The position numbers and the translations under genes are program-made. Under the pieces are notes generated by a model. The model ran no database searches. It was not told the origin of the DNA and worked only from the letters and a program-made list of their open reading frames with translations. A stretch of DNA of 35,210 nucleotides from Stramenopiles sp. TOSAG23-2 (Eukaryota; Sar): positions 1-35,210 of the forward strand of contig LT649344.1 in the NCBI GenBank assembly GCA_900128395.1, read 5' to 3'. Numbering within the stretch: position 1 is the stretch's first letter; every line of letters begins with the position of its first letter. Shown in pieces: positions 1 through 8,968 of the stretch.

Positions 1-262
1 TGTTAATCCGGAAGTCGGTAGGAAAATATCATATATTGAAGTATAATCATTTGTAATCTAAATCACACAATAAAATATTACCTTAATTTAGTTCAATTTA
101 GAGGTTTTTGATGCAAAATTTCTTTTTGAAAATTTCAATGAAAGCGACAATTCGACAATTCTACAATAAATTAAGGTAATATTTTATTGTGTGATTTAGA
201 TTTAGACTACAAATGATTATACTTCAATATATGATATTTTCCTACCGACTTCCGGATTAACA
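1..262. repeat. Palindromic foldback element (MITE-like)
   Basis: Bases 1-90 are the reverse complement of 167-262, apart from a roughly 6-bp insertion in the right arm, leaving a loop of about 76 bp. The outer ends read TGTTAATCCGGAAGTCGG and its complement. There is no ORF, so this looks like a non-autonomous foldback or MITE. The left end coincides with the window start, so the element may be longer and no target-site duplication can be checked. Confidence 0.85.
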
Positions 263-264
263 GG

Positions 265-372
265 TACACAGGACTGGTTATTGACAATGAACAAATAACC
301 AGTGCTGTGTAGGCGCACCACTTTTATGGATAATGAACCCGATTATTAGGAACATCTGGTGCCACCACACAG
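265..372. repeat. Two adjacent imperfect hairpins
   Basis: Bases 265-282 pair with 294-311 (18-bp stem, one mismatch, 11-nt loop). Bases 305-320 pair with 357-372 (about 16 bp, two or three mismatches). They directly abut the foldback element at 1-262 and share the ACACAG/CTGTGT core seen in the arrays at 9251-10160. They may be remnants of the same or a related mobile element. Confidence 0.6.
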
Positions 373-399
373 TAGTCGTCATTAGTGAAGCTATAAATA

Positions 400-611
400 A
401 TAAAACTCAAATATAGAAGAATAAATAACGACATATCATCATATTAGAACAAGAGATGCAATACATACATACATACCTGCATAAAAGAAACAGGTACAAC
501 ATTATATAAAACTCAAATATAGAAGAATAAATAACGACATATCATCATATTAGAACAAGAGATGCAATACATACATACATACCTGCATAAAAGAAACAGG
601 TACAACATTAT
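400..611. repeat. Exact 106-bp tandem duplication
   Basis: Bases 400-505 are repeated without a mismatch at 506-611, directly abutting. It lies in the spacer upstream of the gene at 727. Apart from this and the hairpins, I see nothing recognisable in 263-726. Confidence 0.95.
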
Positions 612-726
612 TATATTGTACATTGTACACAAAATTTTTCTACTACCATTTCTGTATTGTTTTATAACGTATTAAAGTTTATTAATTTTGAAACAGAAAA
701 AGTAATAGATCTATACACACTAACAA

Positions 727-1350
727 ATGTCTGATCCAATGCATATTTGTAACTCTATGATGAGTCACTCTTATACAAACGCTGTACATAATTTACCACA
801 ATATTTTCAATATTCCAAAGGACATGCACATGCTAAACATGCCAGTGCCTCTTTGCCACCGCAGCAGCGGCAAGACCAGCAATATTTTAAACCGGTATCA
901 CCATCACGAAATAAACCTAGCTCTTTGAATACGCAATTGTACACCGCTGAAAATTTTATGAAGATTAGTTCTCCTCGCCGTGGCTGCTATATATACAATT
1001 CAAATAATGAAATATCTACTGCTAATAATAGTGAAAGCGAAACAAAGGAACCAAACGGTGACATGGAAGTGGATGATACAAACTCCAGTACAAATCTGTT
1101 AACAGTTACGGTTCAACAAAATTTTTGCCATAATAATTATAAGTCACAGCAACAGCGTGTTACAAAACGAAAACAATTTCATGATGAAAATAGTAATTTA
1201 TTTGTCGAAGAATATCCAAACCTGAAAAAACGACAAAGAAGGTTAGTCGTACCAAACTTTGGAAATAATTATAATGATCAAACAAATCATGTTCATATTA
1301 CTGACACTGCCAGAAATAATAACATAATGCAATTGGGTGTATTTAACTAA
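727..1350 (+). CDS. Unknown low-complexity protein, 207 aa
   Basis: I do not recognise this protein. It starts at an ATG and ends with TAA. It is rich in Asn, Gln, Ser and His and has no signal peptide or membrane segment. Basic clusters TKRK (about residue 147) and LKKRQRR (about residue 169) could form a bipartite nuclear localisation signal, so a nuclear or regulatory role is possible but only inferred. It faces the SURNod19-like gene tail to tail. A 107-bp tandem duplication begins 10 bp after its stop codon. A chance ORF is possible but less likely, because 207 open codons with an ATG is long for DNA this AT-rich. Confidence 0.6.
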   Translation: MSDPMHICNSMMSHSYTNAVHNLPQYFQYSKGHAHAKHASASLPPQQRQDQQYFKPVSPSRNKPSSLNTQLYTAENFMKISSPRRGCYIYNSNNEISTANNSESETKEPNGDMEVDDTNSSTNLLTVTVQQNFCHNNYKSQQQRVTKRKQFHDENSNLFVEEYPNLKKRQRRLVVPNFGNNYNDQTNHVHITDTARNNNIMQLGVFN

Positions 1351-1360
1351 AAAATTGCGC

Positions 1361-1574
1361 GCTGCGAACGTTATAAATTCTAATAATGATATCATGTGAT
1401 CTATCATATCATATGCATATGCATACGAATAATATTTTTTTCTTTTTTCCCTTATCACACACCTTTGGCTGCGAACGTTATAAATTCTAATAATGATATC
1501 ATGTGATCTATCATATCATATGCATATGCATACGAATAATATTTTTTTCTTTTTTCCCTTATCACACACCTTTG
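1361..1574. repeat. Exact 107-bp tandem duplication
   Basis: Bases 1361-1467 are repeated exactly at 1468-1574. The repeat starts just after the stop codon of the gene at 727-1350 and contains palindromic ATGCATATGCAT runs. Confidence 0.95.
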
Positions 1575-1624
1575 AACAATACACGGTTTTCAATTGATGC
1601 ATATAAAATATAATGTGTTAATTG

Positions 1625-1830
1625 CATCTATTTACCTCCACCAATGTTTTTATATCTTAAAATTATTGGCACACTCTGTGGATTTCAATTGAACTCTATC
1701 GCAATGTTACGATTCATTGTCCATCTTTCAGTTTTAGTGAGATAGATTTGTCTCAGTTATTGTATTCTTTCTGGAGAATAGGAATTATCATGTGAGTAAA
1801 TTAAAAAATAAGTTTATTATGCATTAATTA
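1625..1830 (+). repeat. R-family dispersed repeat, copy R1
   Basis: Shares blocks with copies at about 12640, 13036, 19326 and 26672: CTATTTACCTCCA, GAGATAGATT, CAGTTATTGTATTCTTT and GGAATTATCATG followed by GAGTAAATTAAAAAATAA. Inner parts have diverged. It lies in the convergent spacer between the gene at 727 and the SURNod19-like gene. The rest of 1575-1900 is AT-rich with nothing recognisable. Confidence 0.7.
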
Positions 1831-1900
1831 ATACCTTAATATCATATTATATATATAAGCACATAACTATGCATACTCTCAATATGGTAAATTTTCCCAT

Positions 1901-4237
1901 TTATTCAGCCCATGCACCTCGCATTTGAAAATGTGACATAACACCATAATGAAAATATGTAGAATTGCTTTTTTTAATTGCAGTCAGATTTGTATCTAAT
2001 GCCAGTCGCAACGGTTTCTCCAATCCATCATTTGGATCATTTGACCAAACACATGGTGGTAAGCCAACAACATAACCGTTTTCATTCATTACTTCATCAC
2101 CACCATTGCCATAAATAGGTGTTACCAAACAAATGGATTGCCCTGTATCAGCATTGATTAGTTCCATTGAAAGGCATGATGGTGCATGGCAGTGACCACT
2201 GACATGAATCAAATCAATTTCTTGGGATTGTGGGAAGGATGGATAAGATGGCGCGCACATCCATTTACTACGATCACCTTTGCAGTCACTAATAGTATCT
2301 TTGACTTGAAAATTTGATATCAATGTATGTACGCATTCGCGTGGATCTGTCCCTGGAATACATTGTGGAATATCATATTCACCATGATTGAATTCAACTT
2401 CGCGGAACATGAAAAAAACATTTTTTGTAGCAGCAGGGTCAGACACAACAATTGGAGCCTCTTCGTAATAGAACCTAAATTTCAAATAAAATTCATCAAC
2501 TTTAGCGGGCAAGTTTTGATTTGCATCGAGTAAATGTACATGGTGGTGGCAACATGTCATTCCACCCCTGTATGTCCTAATGTCACAACTAGGATTTTGT
2601 TGCTCAATCAAGTTTGGGTTAAAACAATCTGAGGTCCATGGCAACCCGTTAATACTGCCTCCTTCATGTTCACTTTCACATAAGCAGACCGGGGCTCCTA
2701 CTTCAACCAGCATTAATGCAGATCCTCCACGGGTATTTCCGTGGTATGCAAATGTTGGAGTGCTACCAATAGCAGCTATAAGATTCAAAGCAGATGCACC
2801 AACCTTAAATGCATAATGCTCAGAATCAGATCCCACTAAAGGACGTTGAATCGTAACCGTGCGCATCTCGCCTTTTACTACATCTGAAATGATATCAAAG
2901 TTCTTAGATGAAGGCAAAATTTTACCAGGTGCATGATTTGCTAAACGTCTTTCTGTAATGATTGCCTTCTTGCCTTTTGAAGATGGGGGTTGAACAACAA
3001 TTGTATATGGTGTATCGGCCATAGCTTTTGCATCAAAACCAACACCAAACCAAACGTCTGACGGGCCAGTAAGCACTATCGTTGCATTCTTTGTTCTTTC
3101 ATTCAAATCTAATGAAACGTTGACATACTTTGAACCTGGGCCAAAAAAATTGGAACCTAATACAATACTCTCGTGTCCAGTACTTCTCGTTGGACGTCCG
3201 GACTTATCACCACACTGTGCTGTAGATGAAGTATCATTGTTATAATAAACTTCATAACCTTTCGGAGTACCAATTACATAACATCCCAAAGGTTCAGTAG
3301 CATCTGTGACACTATTATTTCCAAGTACGTCAAAACCGCTACTGGCATAAATCAACGAAGATGCTGTGAAGCATTCTTCTGCACCCTTAATCAACGTAGA
3401 TGCTGCGCAAATTCCTTGTGTTCGTGGAGTATGACCAGTAAATACCTTCCTCACGCGAGTTGTGCATGGACATTCAAGCAACCCAGAATATTCAGCACCT
3501 TCAGGTGCTCGTGAACCTTTGCTAATCCATCCTGGCATTTCTCCACCTTTTGGTAATGGTCCACCTCTCTTGCCCCAATTGGGTGTGTCTGGATTGTTCG
3601 TATTGATCATCATAAAATTTGGGGAGAAAGATGTTGGAGATTCCAAATATTGCGCATACCCTTTAGGCATCCATTTAAACGTTCTTCTATGTTCGTTTCC
3701 ATTCCCTTCAACAAACATTTGCATTACCGGTACTATGCTATCAGGATCTGCACCAGGCAGGGTTTGGGCTTGCCATTGAGGGGCGTGTCTATGAGCCATA
3801 ATATCTCGTTCATCTAAATATGTTTGTCGACCAACGAATGCCATTTTCGACTCGTTACCAAGCAGTGAAACCGCATAATGGTGGTTGTATTGCTCATAGC
3901 AAGGCACGGAAGCATATTTGCCTGAAGTTTGATTAATACGAACTACATCGGCTTCATAACCGACGAAACCTACAGTTTTACCAGCATATTTTTCAACAAA
4001 TTCTGCTGGTAGTGGGACTGGATCTTGCTGTGTCCAAAAAACTTCAGAATAAGTCGTTCTTATTGGATGTGACAGTAACTCGATAAACTTTCCTCTATGT
4101 GGTGGTGCAAGCTTTCCGTTTGCAAGCAAATATGGAAATTTTTTATTCATAGGTACAATATTCGCATACGCAAAAGCATATTTTAAATAGCTAGTTGAAA
4201 GGCCAATAAAGATGGCGAAGATAAAGAAGTATTTCAT
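1901..4237 (-). CDS. Secreted SURNod19-like protein with DOMON-like region
   Basis: A 778-aa protein with an ATG start and a hydrophobic signal peptide (about residues 1-23). The C-terminal half (about 510-778) resembles the SURNod19 family (stress up-regulated Nod 19): a YDIPQC block near 620, ICLVTPIYGNG near 702 and the YVVGLPPC block near 722. Residues about 360-512 look like a DOMON beta-sandwich, a heme- or sugar-binding fold. His-rich motifs GGMTCCHHHVHLLD (558-571) and HVSGHCHAP (678-686) could bind metal. There are at least seven N-glycosylation sequons (for example 102, 128, 373, 384, 750, 757) and many cysteines, fitting an extracellular or lumenal glycoprotein. The biochemical function of the family is not established as far as I know. 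It is divergent from the transposon's 651-aa gene. Confidence 0.8.
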   Translation of the reverse strand: MKYFFIFAIFIGLSTSYLKYAFAYANIVPMNKKFPYLLANGKLAPPHRGKFIELLSHPIRTTYSEVFWTQQDPVPLPAEFVEKYAGKTVGFVGYEADVVRINQTSGKYASVPCYEQYNHHYAVSLLGNESKMAFVGRQTYLDERDIMAHRHAPQWQAQTLPGADPDSIVPVMQMFVEGNGNEHRRTFKWMPKGYAQYLESPTSFSPNFMMINTNNPDTPNWGKRGGPLPKGGEMPGWISKGSRAPEGAEYSGLLECPCTTRVRKVFTGHTPRTQGICAASTLIKGAEECFTASSLIYASSGFDVLGNNSVTDATEPLGCYVIGTPKGYEVYYNNDTSSTAQCGDKSGRPTRSTGHESIVLGSNFFGPGSKYVNVSLDLNERTKNATIVLTGPSDVWFGVGFDAKAMADTPYTIVVQPPSSKGKKAIITERRLANHAPGKILPSSKNFDIISDVVKGEMRTVTIQRPLVGSDSEHYAFKVGASALNLIAAIGSTPTFAYHGNTRGGSALMLVEVGAPVCLCESEHEGGSINGLPWTSDCFNPNLIEQQNPSCDIRTYRGGMTCCHHHVHLLDANQNLPAKVDEFYLKFRFYYEEAPIVVSDPAATKNVFFMFREVEFNHGEYDIPQCIPGTDPRECVHTLISNFQVKDTISDCKGDRSKWMCAPSYPSFPQSQEIDLIHVSGHCHAPSCLSMELINADTGQSICLVTPIYGNGGDEVMNENGYVVGLPPCVWSNDPNDGLEKPLRLALDTNLTAIKKSNSTYFHYGVMSHFQMRGAWAE

Positions 4238-4722
4238 GGCAATAAGAACTTTAATATATATATACGTGTATGATAATGCTCTTGATGATAATAGGCGATA
4301 ATGTAAATGTATACAATTTGAATCTATCTCACTTGTCTATCCATCAATTATTATCTAATATATTATACTGCATGTGCATGTACATACTCTAGGTATTATA
4401 AAACAGCAATTAGTGCATTATTACTATCCTAACAACTATATATATATTTTTAATTAATAATAATAAATATTTTCCATCATGCACTCTATTATTATTATTT
4501 GAATAATATAAATAATACCAGGTATCATATTAAATATGTAGGAGGTAATAGTACCGGTACCTTAATATGCACTCCAGCACTCTCCACCTGGTGGTAATGT
4601 ATTATAAATGGCACCGCGGTAGTTAGTTAATAATAGCACTATGTACAATATAGTTCAATATCGCCACCACTCCAGCACTGTAAAAAAGAAGAAGAAGAGA
4701 CAAATAATAATAATAATACAAA
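4238..4722. other. Divergent spacer left of the transposon
   Basis: AT-rich spacer with no ORF I trust. A 12-bp block CACTCCAGCACT occurs twice (about 4569 and 4668). Promoter elements for the SURNod19-like gene must lie here but none is recognisable. Confidence 0.5.
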
Positions 4723-4724
4723 TA

Positions 4725-4927
4725 CTTTTCGATGAAGTCCGGCCACCCCACCACACCCCCCCCACACACCACACGAAAAAAAATTCACAAAATAATGGTC
4801 GAAATGGTGAAATGGTGAAATGCCGCGAAAATTCCGGCCACCCCACCACACCCCCCCCACACACCACACGAAAAAAAATTCACAAAATAATGGTCGAAAT
4901 GGTGAAATGGTGAAATGCCGCGAAAAT
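4725..4927 (+). repeat. Left terminal inverted repeat with internal 95-bp duplication
   Basis: The terminal repeat is 4725-4832. Its inner 95 bp (4738-4832) is repeated exactly at 4833-4927. It carries a C-rich block (GGCCACCCCACCACACC) and two tandem copies of GAAATGGT. ORFs called through this block on both strands are products of the repeat, not genes. The rest to 5154 is AT-rich leader. Confidence 0.9.
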
Positions 4928-5154
4928 GATGATGCATAACAACATAAAAGAAAATCAAAATTCAATACTATATACGTATAAAATATATAAAATATATATA
5001 TCATATATAGTATAAACATATCTAGATAGAAAGATAATATATATAGATACTATACATACATATATACATACAGATACCATTTATTGCACATATACATATA
5101 TACGAACAATCATTACATTGAAAACTATACGTCTACAACTTGAGTTTCCCAATA

Positions 5155-7110
5155 ATGTCGACGAACAACGATATCGAAGTGACAGATGAACGAGCATTAT
5201 CATATTTCAAAAACGTGCAGATTTCCAAATTAACCGCGGATATGTTTAACAACATGAAGAAAAAGAAGAAGAAAATTTTACGTAAATTCATACTTGCTCT
5301 ATTCCCATCGATTAAAGATTTAAAATTATTAATATGCGACCTTTTTGATAAACGAGAGACTCAGTTAGACGGTTTAGCCAACGAAGAAGCGGCAGCACGC
5401 TATATTTTATCCAATGTAACCAGTTATAAAAAATTTTTAAAATATTTAAGAATACGTGATACTGTCAAAGATAAATCTGACGAAGAGAGTGATAGCGATG
5501 ATTCATTATCCAGTGGCGATAGTATGCTTGAAGGTTTTGAAGATGATGATGATGATGAGGTAGAATTTCTCGGTACTGCTTCAAATCAATCGGAAAATAA
5601 TAACGATACGAACAAACGTAAAAGCAGCGGTTCTAGTTCATCGTCTTCTTCAAGGTCGTCTAAAAAACCAAAAGTAGAAAAGAAAACTGTATCATTTAAT
5701 GTCACAGTTCATAATCCAGTAAGCTATGAATCATCAAAAACAGGCGAATCGACACTAAAATCAACTAAGATCAATAAAGAAGATAAACCCGTCGGACCAT
5801 TTGGACCCTATGAAAACGTTGATGAGATTGATCTTAATGAAATTTTGTTGGCATTAGATGCGGCATTAAAAGCTCACACTTCAGAATCTATTAAAATTGG
5901 TGCACAAGGAAAGATCTTTTACTATAGGGATAAGAAAACAGGATTCTTGGAATTGGATACAGATGTATTGAAAGCAATGTTAAAAAAATTATTTAATAAA
6001 GCAAAAGATAATGATGGAAAAGTTGGACTTTTCTTACCATTAGCTTTTTCACAATGTAAAGATAACGCGTCTGACGATATAATGTCGAAAGAAGAGATTG
6101 AAACTGCAATTGAGATCCAAAAGTTGAAAAAGACAAAGGTAACAGTAAAAATTGTACCACCGATTGTTTTTAAAAAAAAAACAAACTCATCTACACTTCA
6201 ACGAGTTGTTGATCGTCGATATTTAGTACGTATTACAGAAGTATCCCTCCATGATATTAACGCAAAGTATTTGAGTAAGGAAATTGATGCTGTTGTTGAA
6301 CGGGGAGAATATGAATTACAAGATAACAATTCCTTGGATATGGACAGCAATGATAGTAGCGAGGATGATAGTAGTGAACCTGTACATCAAATTTATTATA
6401 TTATTGTTTTTACAAATGATCAAACACGAAGTTATGTCTTGAATTTTGATGATGGTGAAAGTGATTATGAAAGAATGACAAGATTATTACAAATTGCAGA
6501 AAAGAAAAACATGACATTGATTGTAACATACTTCGACCCGACTCCACCGAAAAGTAAGAATCAACTCACCAACGATTATAATAAAATGTGCAGAAAAGAA
6601 TTACTTGAAGCATTTAATAATCCCAACAGTCAGTTATATAAATCTTTTAATGAAAAAGCGCTTGGATTGATCAGTCAGTTTACATCAATTAAACATAAAG
6701 GAAGATTGCAAAATATTTTAAATGGTGATTTCACAGAACTCAATAATGCCATTCCTTGGGGAACTGTTGGTCTTAAATATTGTCCTGGACCAAAAACGGG
6801 GCAATATGAACATGATGAAAATCCACCAAAGTATGTCCCACCAAGTGACAGTGACAAAAAGAAGGGTGCTAGTTCAAGTGCTTATGAACAACCGGTCTAC
6901 AATATCAACATTGGTTCATTGGATAGTTCAAATAACAATAACAATAACAATAATAATATGGAAGACACTATTCAAAAATTGCTTGAAAAAATTGACAACT
7001 TGGAAGAAAGGATCGACTCTCCTGGAGTTTCTGATCGTTCAAAAGCAACATATGGAAAATTGAAAGACAAATACGAAACTGAATTGGAAAAGTTAGTTAA
7101 TGATCTTTAG
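5155..7110 (+). CDS. Unknown 651-aa protein inside the transposon
   Basis: I do not recognise this protein. I start it at the ATG at 5155; an upstream in-frame TTG at 5140 is not a credible eukaryotic start. Visible features: a basic helix-forming N-terminus with a K-run (about residues 35-42); a Ser/Asp/Glu-rich acidic stretch (about 108-140); a Ser run followed by KKPKVEKK (about 165-180), a plausible nuclear localisation signal; two more ordered regions (about 215-360 and 405-560); an Asn run (about 594-603); and a C-terminal heptad-like coiled coil (about 604-651). This suggests a nuclear, oligomeric protein. Position between the inverted repeats, opposite the transposase, suggests an accessory transposition protein or captured cargo. 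A host gene trapped between two repeats is the alternative. Confidence 0.75.
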   Translation: MSTNNDIEVTDERALSYFKNVQISKLTADMFNNMKKKKKKILRKFILALFPSIKDLKLLICDLFDKRETQLDGLANEEAAARYILSNVTSYKKFLKYLRIRDTVKDKSDEESDSDDSLSSGDSMLEGFEDDDDDEVEFLGTASNQSENNNDTNKRKSSGSSSSSSSRSSKKPKVEKKTVSFNVTVHNPVSYESSKTGESTLKSTKINKEDKPVGPFGPYENVDEIDLNEILLALDAALKAHTSESIKIGAQGKIFYYRDKKTGFLELDTDVLKAMLKKLFNKAKDNDGKVGLFLPLAFSQCKDNASDDIMSKEEIETAIEIQKLKKTKVTVKIVPPIVFKKKTNSSTLQRVVDRRYLVRITEVSLHDINAKYLSKEIDAVVERGEYELQDNNSLDMDSNDSSEDDSSEPVHQIYYIIVFTNDQTRSYVLNFDDGESDYERMTRLLQIAEKKNMTLIVTYFDPTPPKSKNQLTNDYNKMCRKELLEAFNNPNSQLYKSFNEKALGLISQFTSIKHKGRLQNILNGDFTELNNAIPWGTVGLKYCPGPKTGQYEHDENPPKYVPPSDSDKKKGASSSAYEQPVYNINIGSLDSSNNNNNNNNNMEDTIQKLLEKIDNLEERIDSPGVSDRSKATYGKLKDKYETELEKLVNDL

Positions 7111-7398
7111 ACTTTATAAATCTTGATGATATTTGTATTTTTCTAATAATATATATATTATAATATATTTGTAAAAATATTTATGATATGATATAATAAA
7201 AAACAAACAAAACAAAACATGCAACGCCAATAATATTATATTTTTAGGAGTAACGATAAATGATACATACAAAAGTATGATATGATATTATCTAGATTTT
7301 ATTACACACAATATGTAAAAAATAAAAATATAATAAAATACACTACGTACGTAATATATTTTTAATTTACGTATATAATTTATTGTTTTAATTTTAAC

Positions 7399-8532
7399 TC
7401 ATGATAATTCCAATGCTCTTGAAATACCACGTCCAATTCCAATTGCAATATCAAGCCATATTTTTCTTTTCGATGATTCTATTTCGTCCTCTTCTGATGG
7501 AATATAAAATGTTCCTTTGAAACAATGATTAAAGATATTAATTAACTTAGGTCTTGTTACTTGTGCCATTGCTGTATAATATAATTGCGTTTCACTAGTG
7601 GTAAATCGCTTGTATCGTCTCATACCAGCTTTATATATTCTAAATCCATATTCTATAGGATTGATATGTGGGCAATATCTGGCTGTGAAGATTACAATTG
7701 CACCAACACTTTCAACTCTTTCTTGGATATAATTTTGGTCATGCACAGGTGCATTATCTATAATCAACACTGAATTTCTTTCACCTTGTAGAAAATTCCC
7801 CATAACAGGAAGCAAAATATTGTCCAAATAGAAACTAAATGTATCCATATCGACAGTTTCCACTTGCCGATCAATTTGATAACATGCTTCGTGTATAAAA
7901 CCATCCAAATTCATAGCCGCAATCAAGGTAAAACGTTCATCCTTCCGTATAAATCTTCTAATAATTGACGCATCTGATCCTTTTTTGCACCAACCTCTAC
8001 GTCTACGACATGCTTTTTCATCTTTAGCTGTTTCATCAACAAAGATAAATGTTTCTGGGTCTAAATACTTAATTCGCTCCAGAAAGTTCGCCATTTCCAC
8101 TTCGCACCGTTCTTTTGCTTTCCTTTTTAAAAATCGTAATGACAACCCACTACGGCGTAGGTATTTACTAATAGTGGAGGTATGAATTTTCGGTAAACCT
8201 ATACGTCGCATTTCGTCTTGTAGTTCATCCAAGTATAGTTCAGGTTCTCGTAATGCTAAATCATGTAACATTTTTTCTTCTGTTGGAGTTAGTGACCGTT
8301 TTCCAGATTTTCTTTTCCCTGCTTTTTTTCTCGTCACAGCAGGTACTTCGCCATATAGTTTGTAATGTTTTAACCAATCTTGAACAGTGCCACGTTTTAT
8401 CTCGTATGGACATCCGTTTAACACGCCCTTTCTATCACAACGTTGTCTTTGAGATAAATGTAGATTGTCAAAATACCATCGTAAATATTCTAATTGAACA
8501 CGTTCACCGTATTGTTTCTTGCCTTCTGGCAT
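7399..8532 (-). CDS. DD34E Tc1/mariner (IS630-type) transposase
   Basis: Intact 377-aa DDE transposase starting at an ATG and ending in TGA. An N-terminal helix-turn-helix region (about residues 1-60, ending in a VQDWLKHY recognition helix) is followed by a second one (about 80-135) with KRK and KRKSGKR basic stretches. Catalytic residues are D166 in FVDET, D259 in IIDNAPVHD and E294 in the HINPIE motif, giving 34 residues between D259 and E294 (DD34E). The CPHINPIE block is typical of the IS630/Tc1/mariner superfamily. No frameshift or premature stop is seen, so it may be active. Its last codons and 3' flank (about 7350-7412) resemble the R-family intergenic repeats. Confidence 0.93.
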   Translation of the reverse strand: MPEGKKQYGERVQLEYLRWYFDNLHLSQRQRCDRKGVLNGCPYEIKRGTVQDWLKHYKLYGEVPAVTRKKAGKRKSGKRSLTPTEEKMLHDLALREPELYLDELQDEMRRIGLPKIHTSTISKYLRRSGLSLRFLKRKAKERCEVEMANFLERIKYLDPETFIFVDETAKDEKACRRRRGWCKKGSDASIIRRFIRKDERFTLIAAMNLDGFIHEACYQIDRQVETVDMDTFSFYLDNILLPVMGNFLQGERNSVLIIDNAPVHDQNYIQERVESVGAIVIFTARYCPHINPIEYGFRIYKAGMRRYKRFTTSETQLYYTAMAQVTRPKLINIFNHCFKGTFYIPSEEDEIESSKRKIWLDIAIGIGRGISRALELS

Positions 8533-8706
8533 ATTATAGTGAATATATATATATATGTAAGATGTATCGAATATGTATATGATGTATGTATATCTAATAT
8601 ATATATATATATGTATTGTGTATTATGTATTGTGTATATCGTCTGTATATATCTCTAATATTTTAATATAAATAAATAGTACATCATATTTCATATTTTC
8701 ATTGCT

Positions 8707-8815
8707 ATTTTCGACGACATTTCACCATTTCACCATTTCGACCATTATTTTGTGAATTTTTTTTCGTGTGGTGTGTGGGGGGGGTGTGGTGGGGTGGCCG
8801 GACTTCATCGAAAAG
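8707..8815 (-). repeat. Right terminal inverted repeat
   Basis: Reverse complement of 4725-4832, essentially identical from the TA-flanked end to the GAAATG block, then similar for about 10 more bases. A TA dinucleotide follows at 8816-8817. Confidence 0.9.
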
Positions 8816-8968
8816 TATTCATATAATCCAATAATAGTAGGCACGTAGTGTGGGATAATAATAATACGTGTGGTGTGTGGGGGGGGTGTGGTGGGGTGGC
8901 CGGACTTCATCGAAAAGTATTCATATAATCCAATAATAGTAGGCACGTAGTGTGGGATAATAATAATA
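8765..8968. repeat. Exact 102-bp tandem duplication across the transposon end
   Basis: Bases 8765-8866 recur exactly at 8867-8968. The unit contains the outer half of the right terminal repeat plus about 50 bp of flanking DNA, so the duplication arose after insertion. It leaves a second, truncated transposon end at 8867-8917. Confidence 0.95.

Larger units (their letters stand above)
4723..8817. mobile_element. Two-gene Tc1/mariner-type DNA transposon, about 4.09 kb
   Basis: Bases 4725-4832 and the reverse complement of 8707-8815 match essentially perfectly over about 98 bp, including an 8-C and an 8-A homopolymer, then diverge. The outer ends read TA-CTTTTCGATGAAG and CTTCATCGAAAAG-TA, so TA dinucleotides flank both ends as expected of the IS630/Tc1/mariner superfamily. 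Inside are a complete DD34E transposase (7399-8532, minus) and an unknown 651-aa ORF (5155-7110, plus), arranged tail to tail with each 5' end about 180-330 bp from an inverted repeat. Near-identical ends and intact ORFs suggest recent activity. Alternatively, two inverted copies of a short element could flank a host gene and a transposase by chance. Confidence 0.75.

Noticed and set aside
4639-5019. Overlapping ORFs on both strands through the left terminal repeat
   Set aside because: They translate the C-rich tandem repeat and give Cys/Trp/Gly- or Thr/His/Pro-rich low complexity on each strand. No independent support.
5140-5154. TTG start of the 651-aa gene (likewise 16089 and 33315)
   Set aside because: Non-ATG starts are not expected in a eukaryotic nuclear genome, and each frame has an ATG 5-15 codons downstream at the natural protein start.
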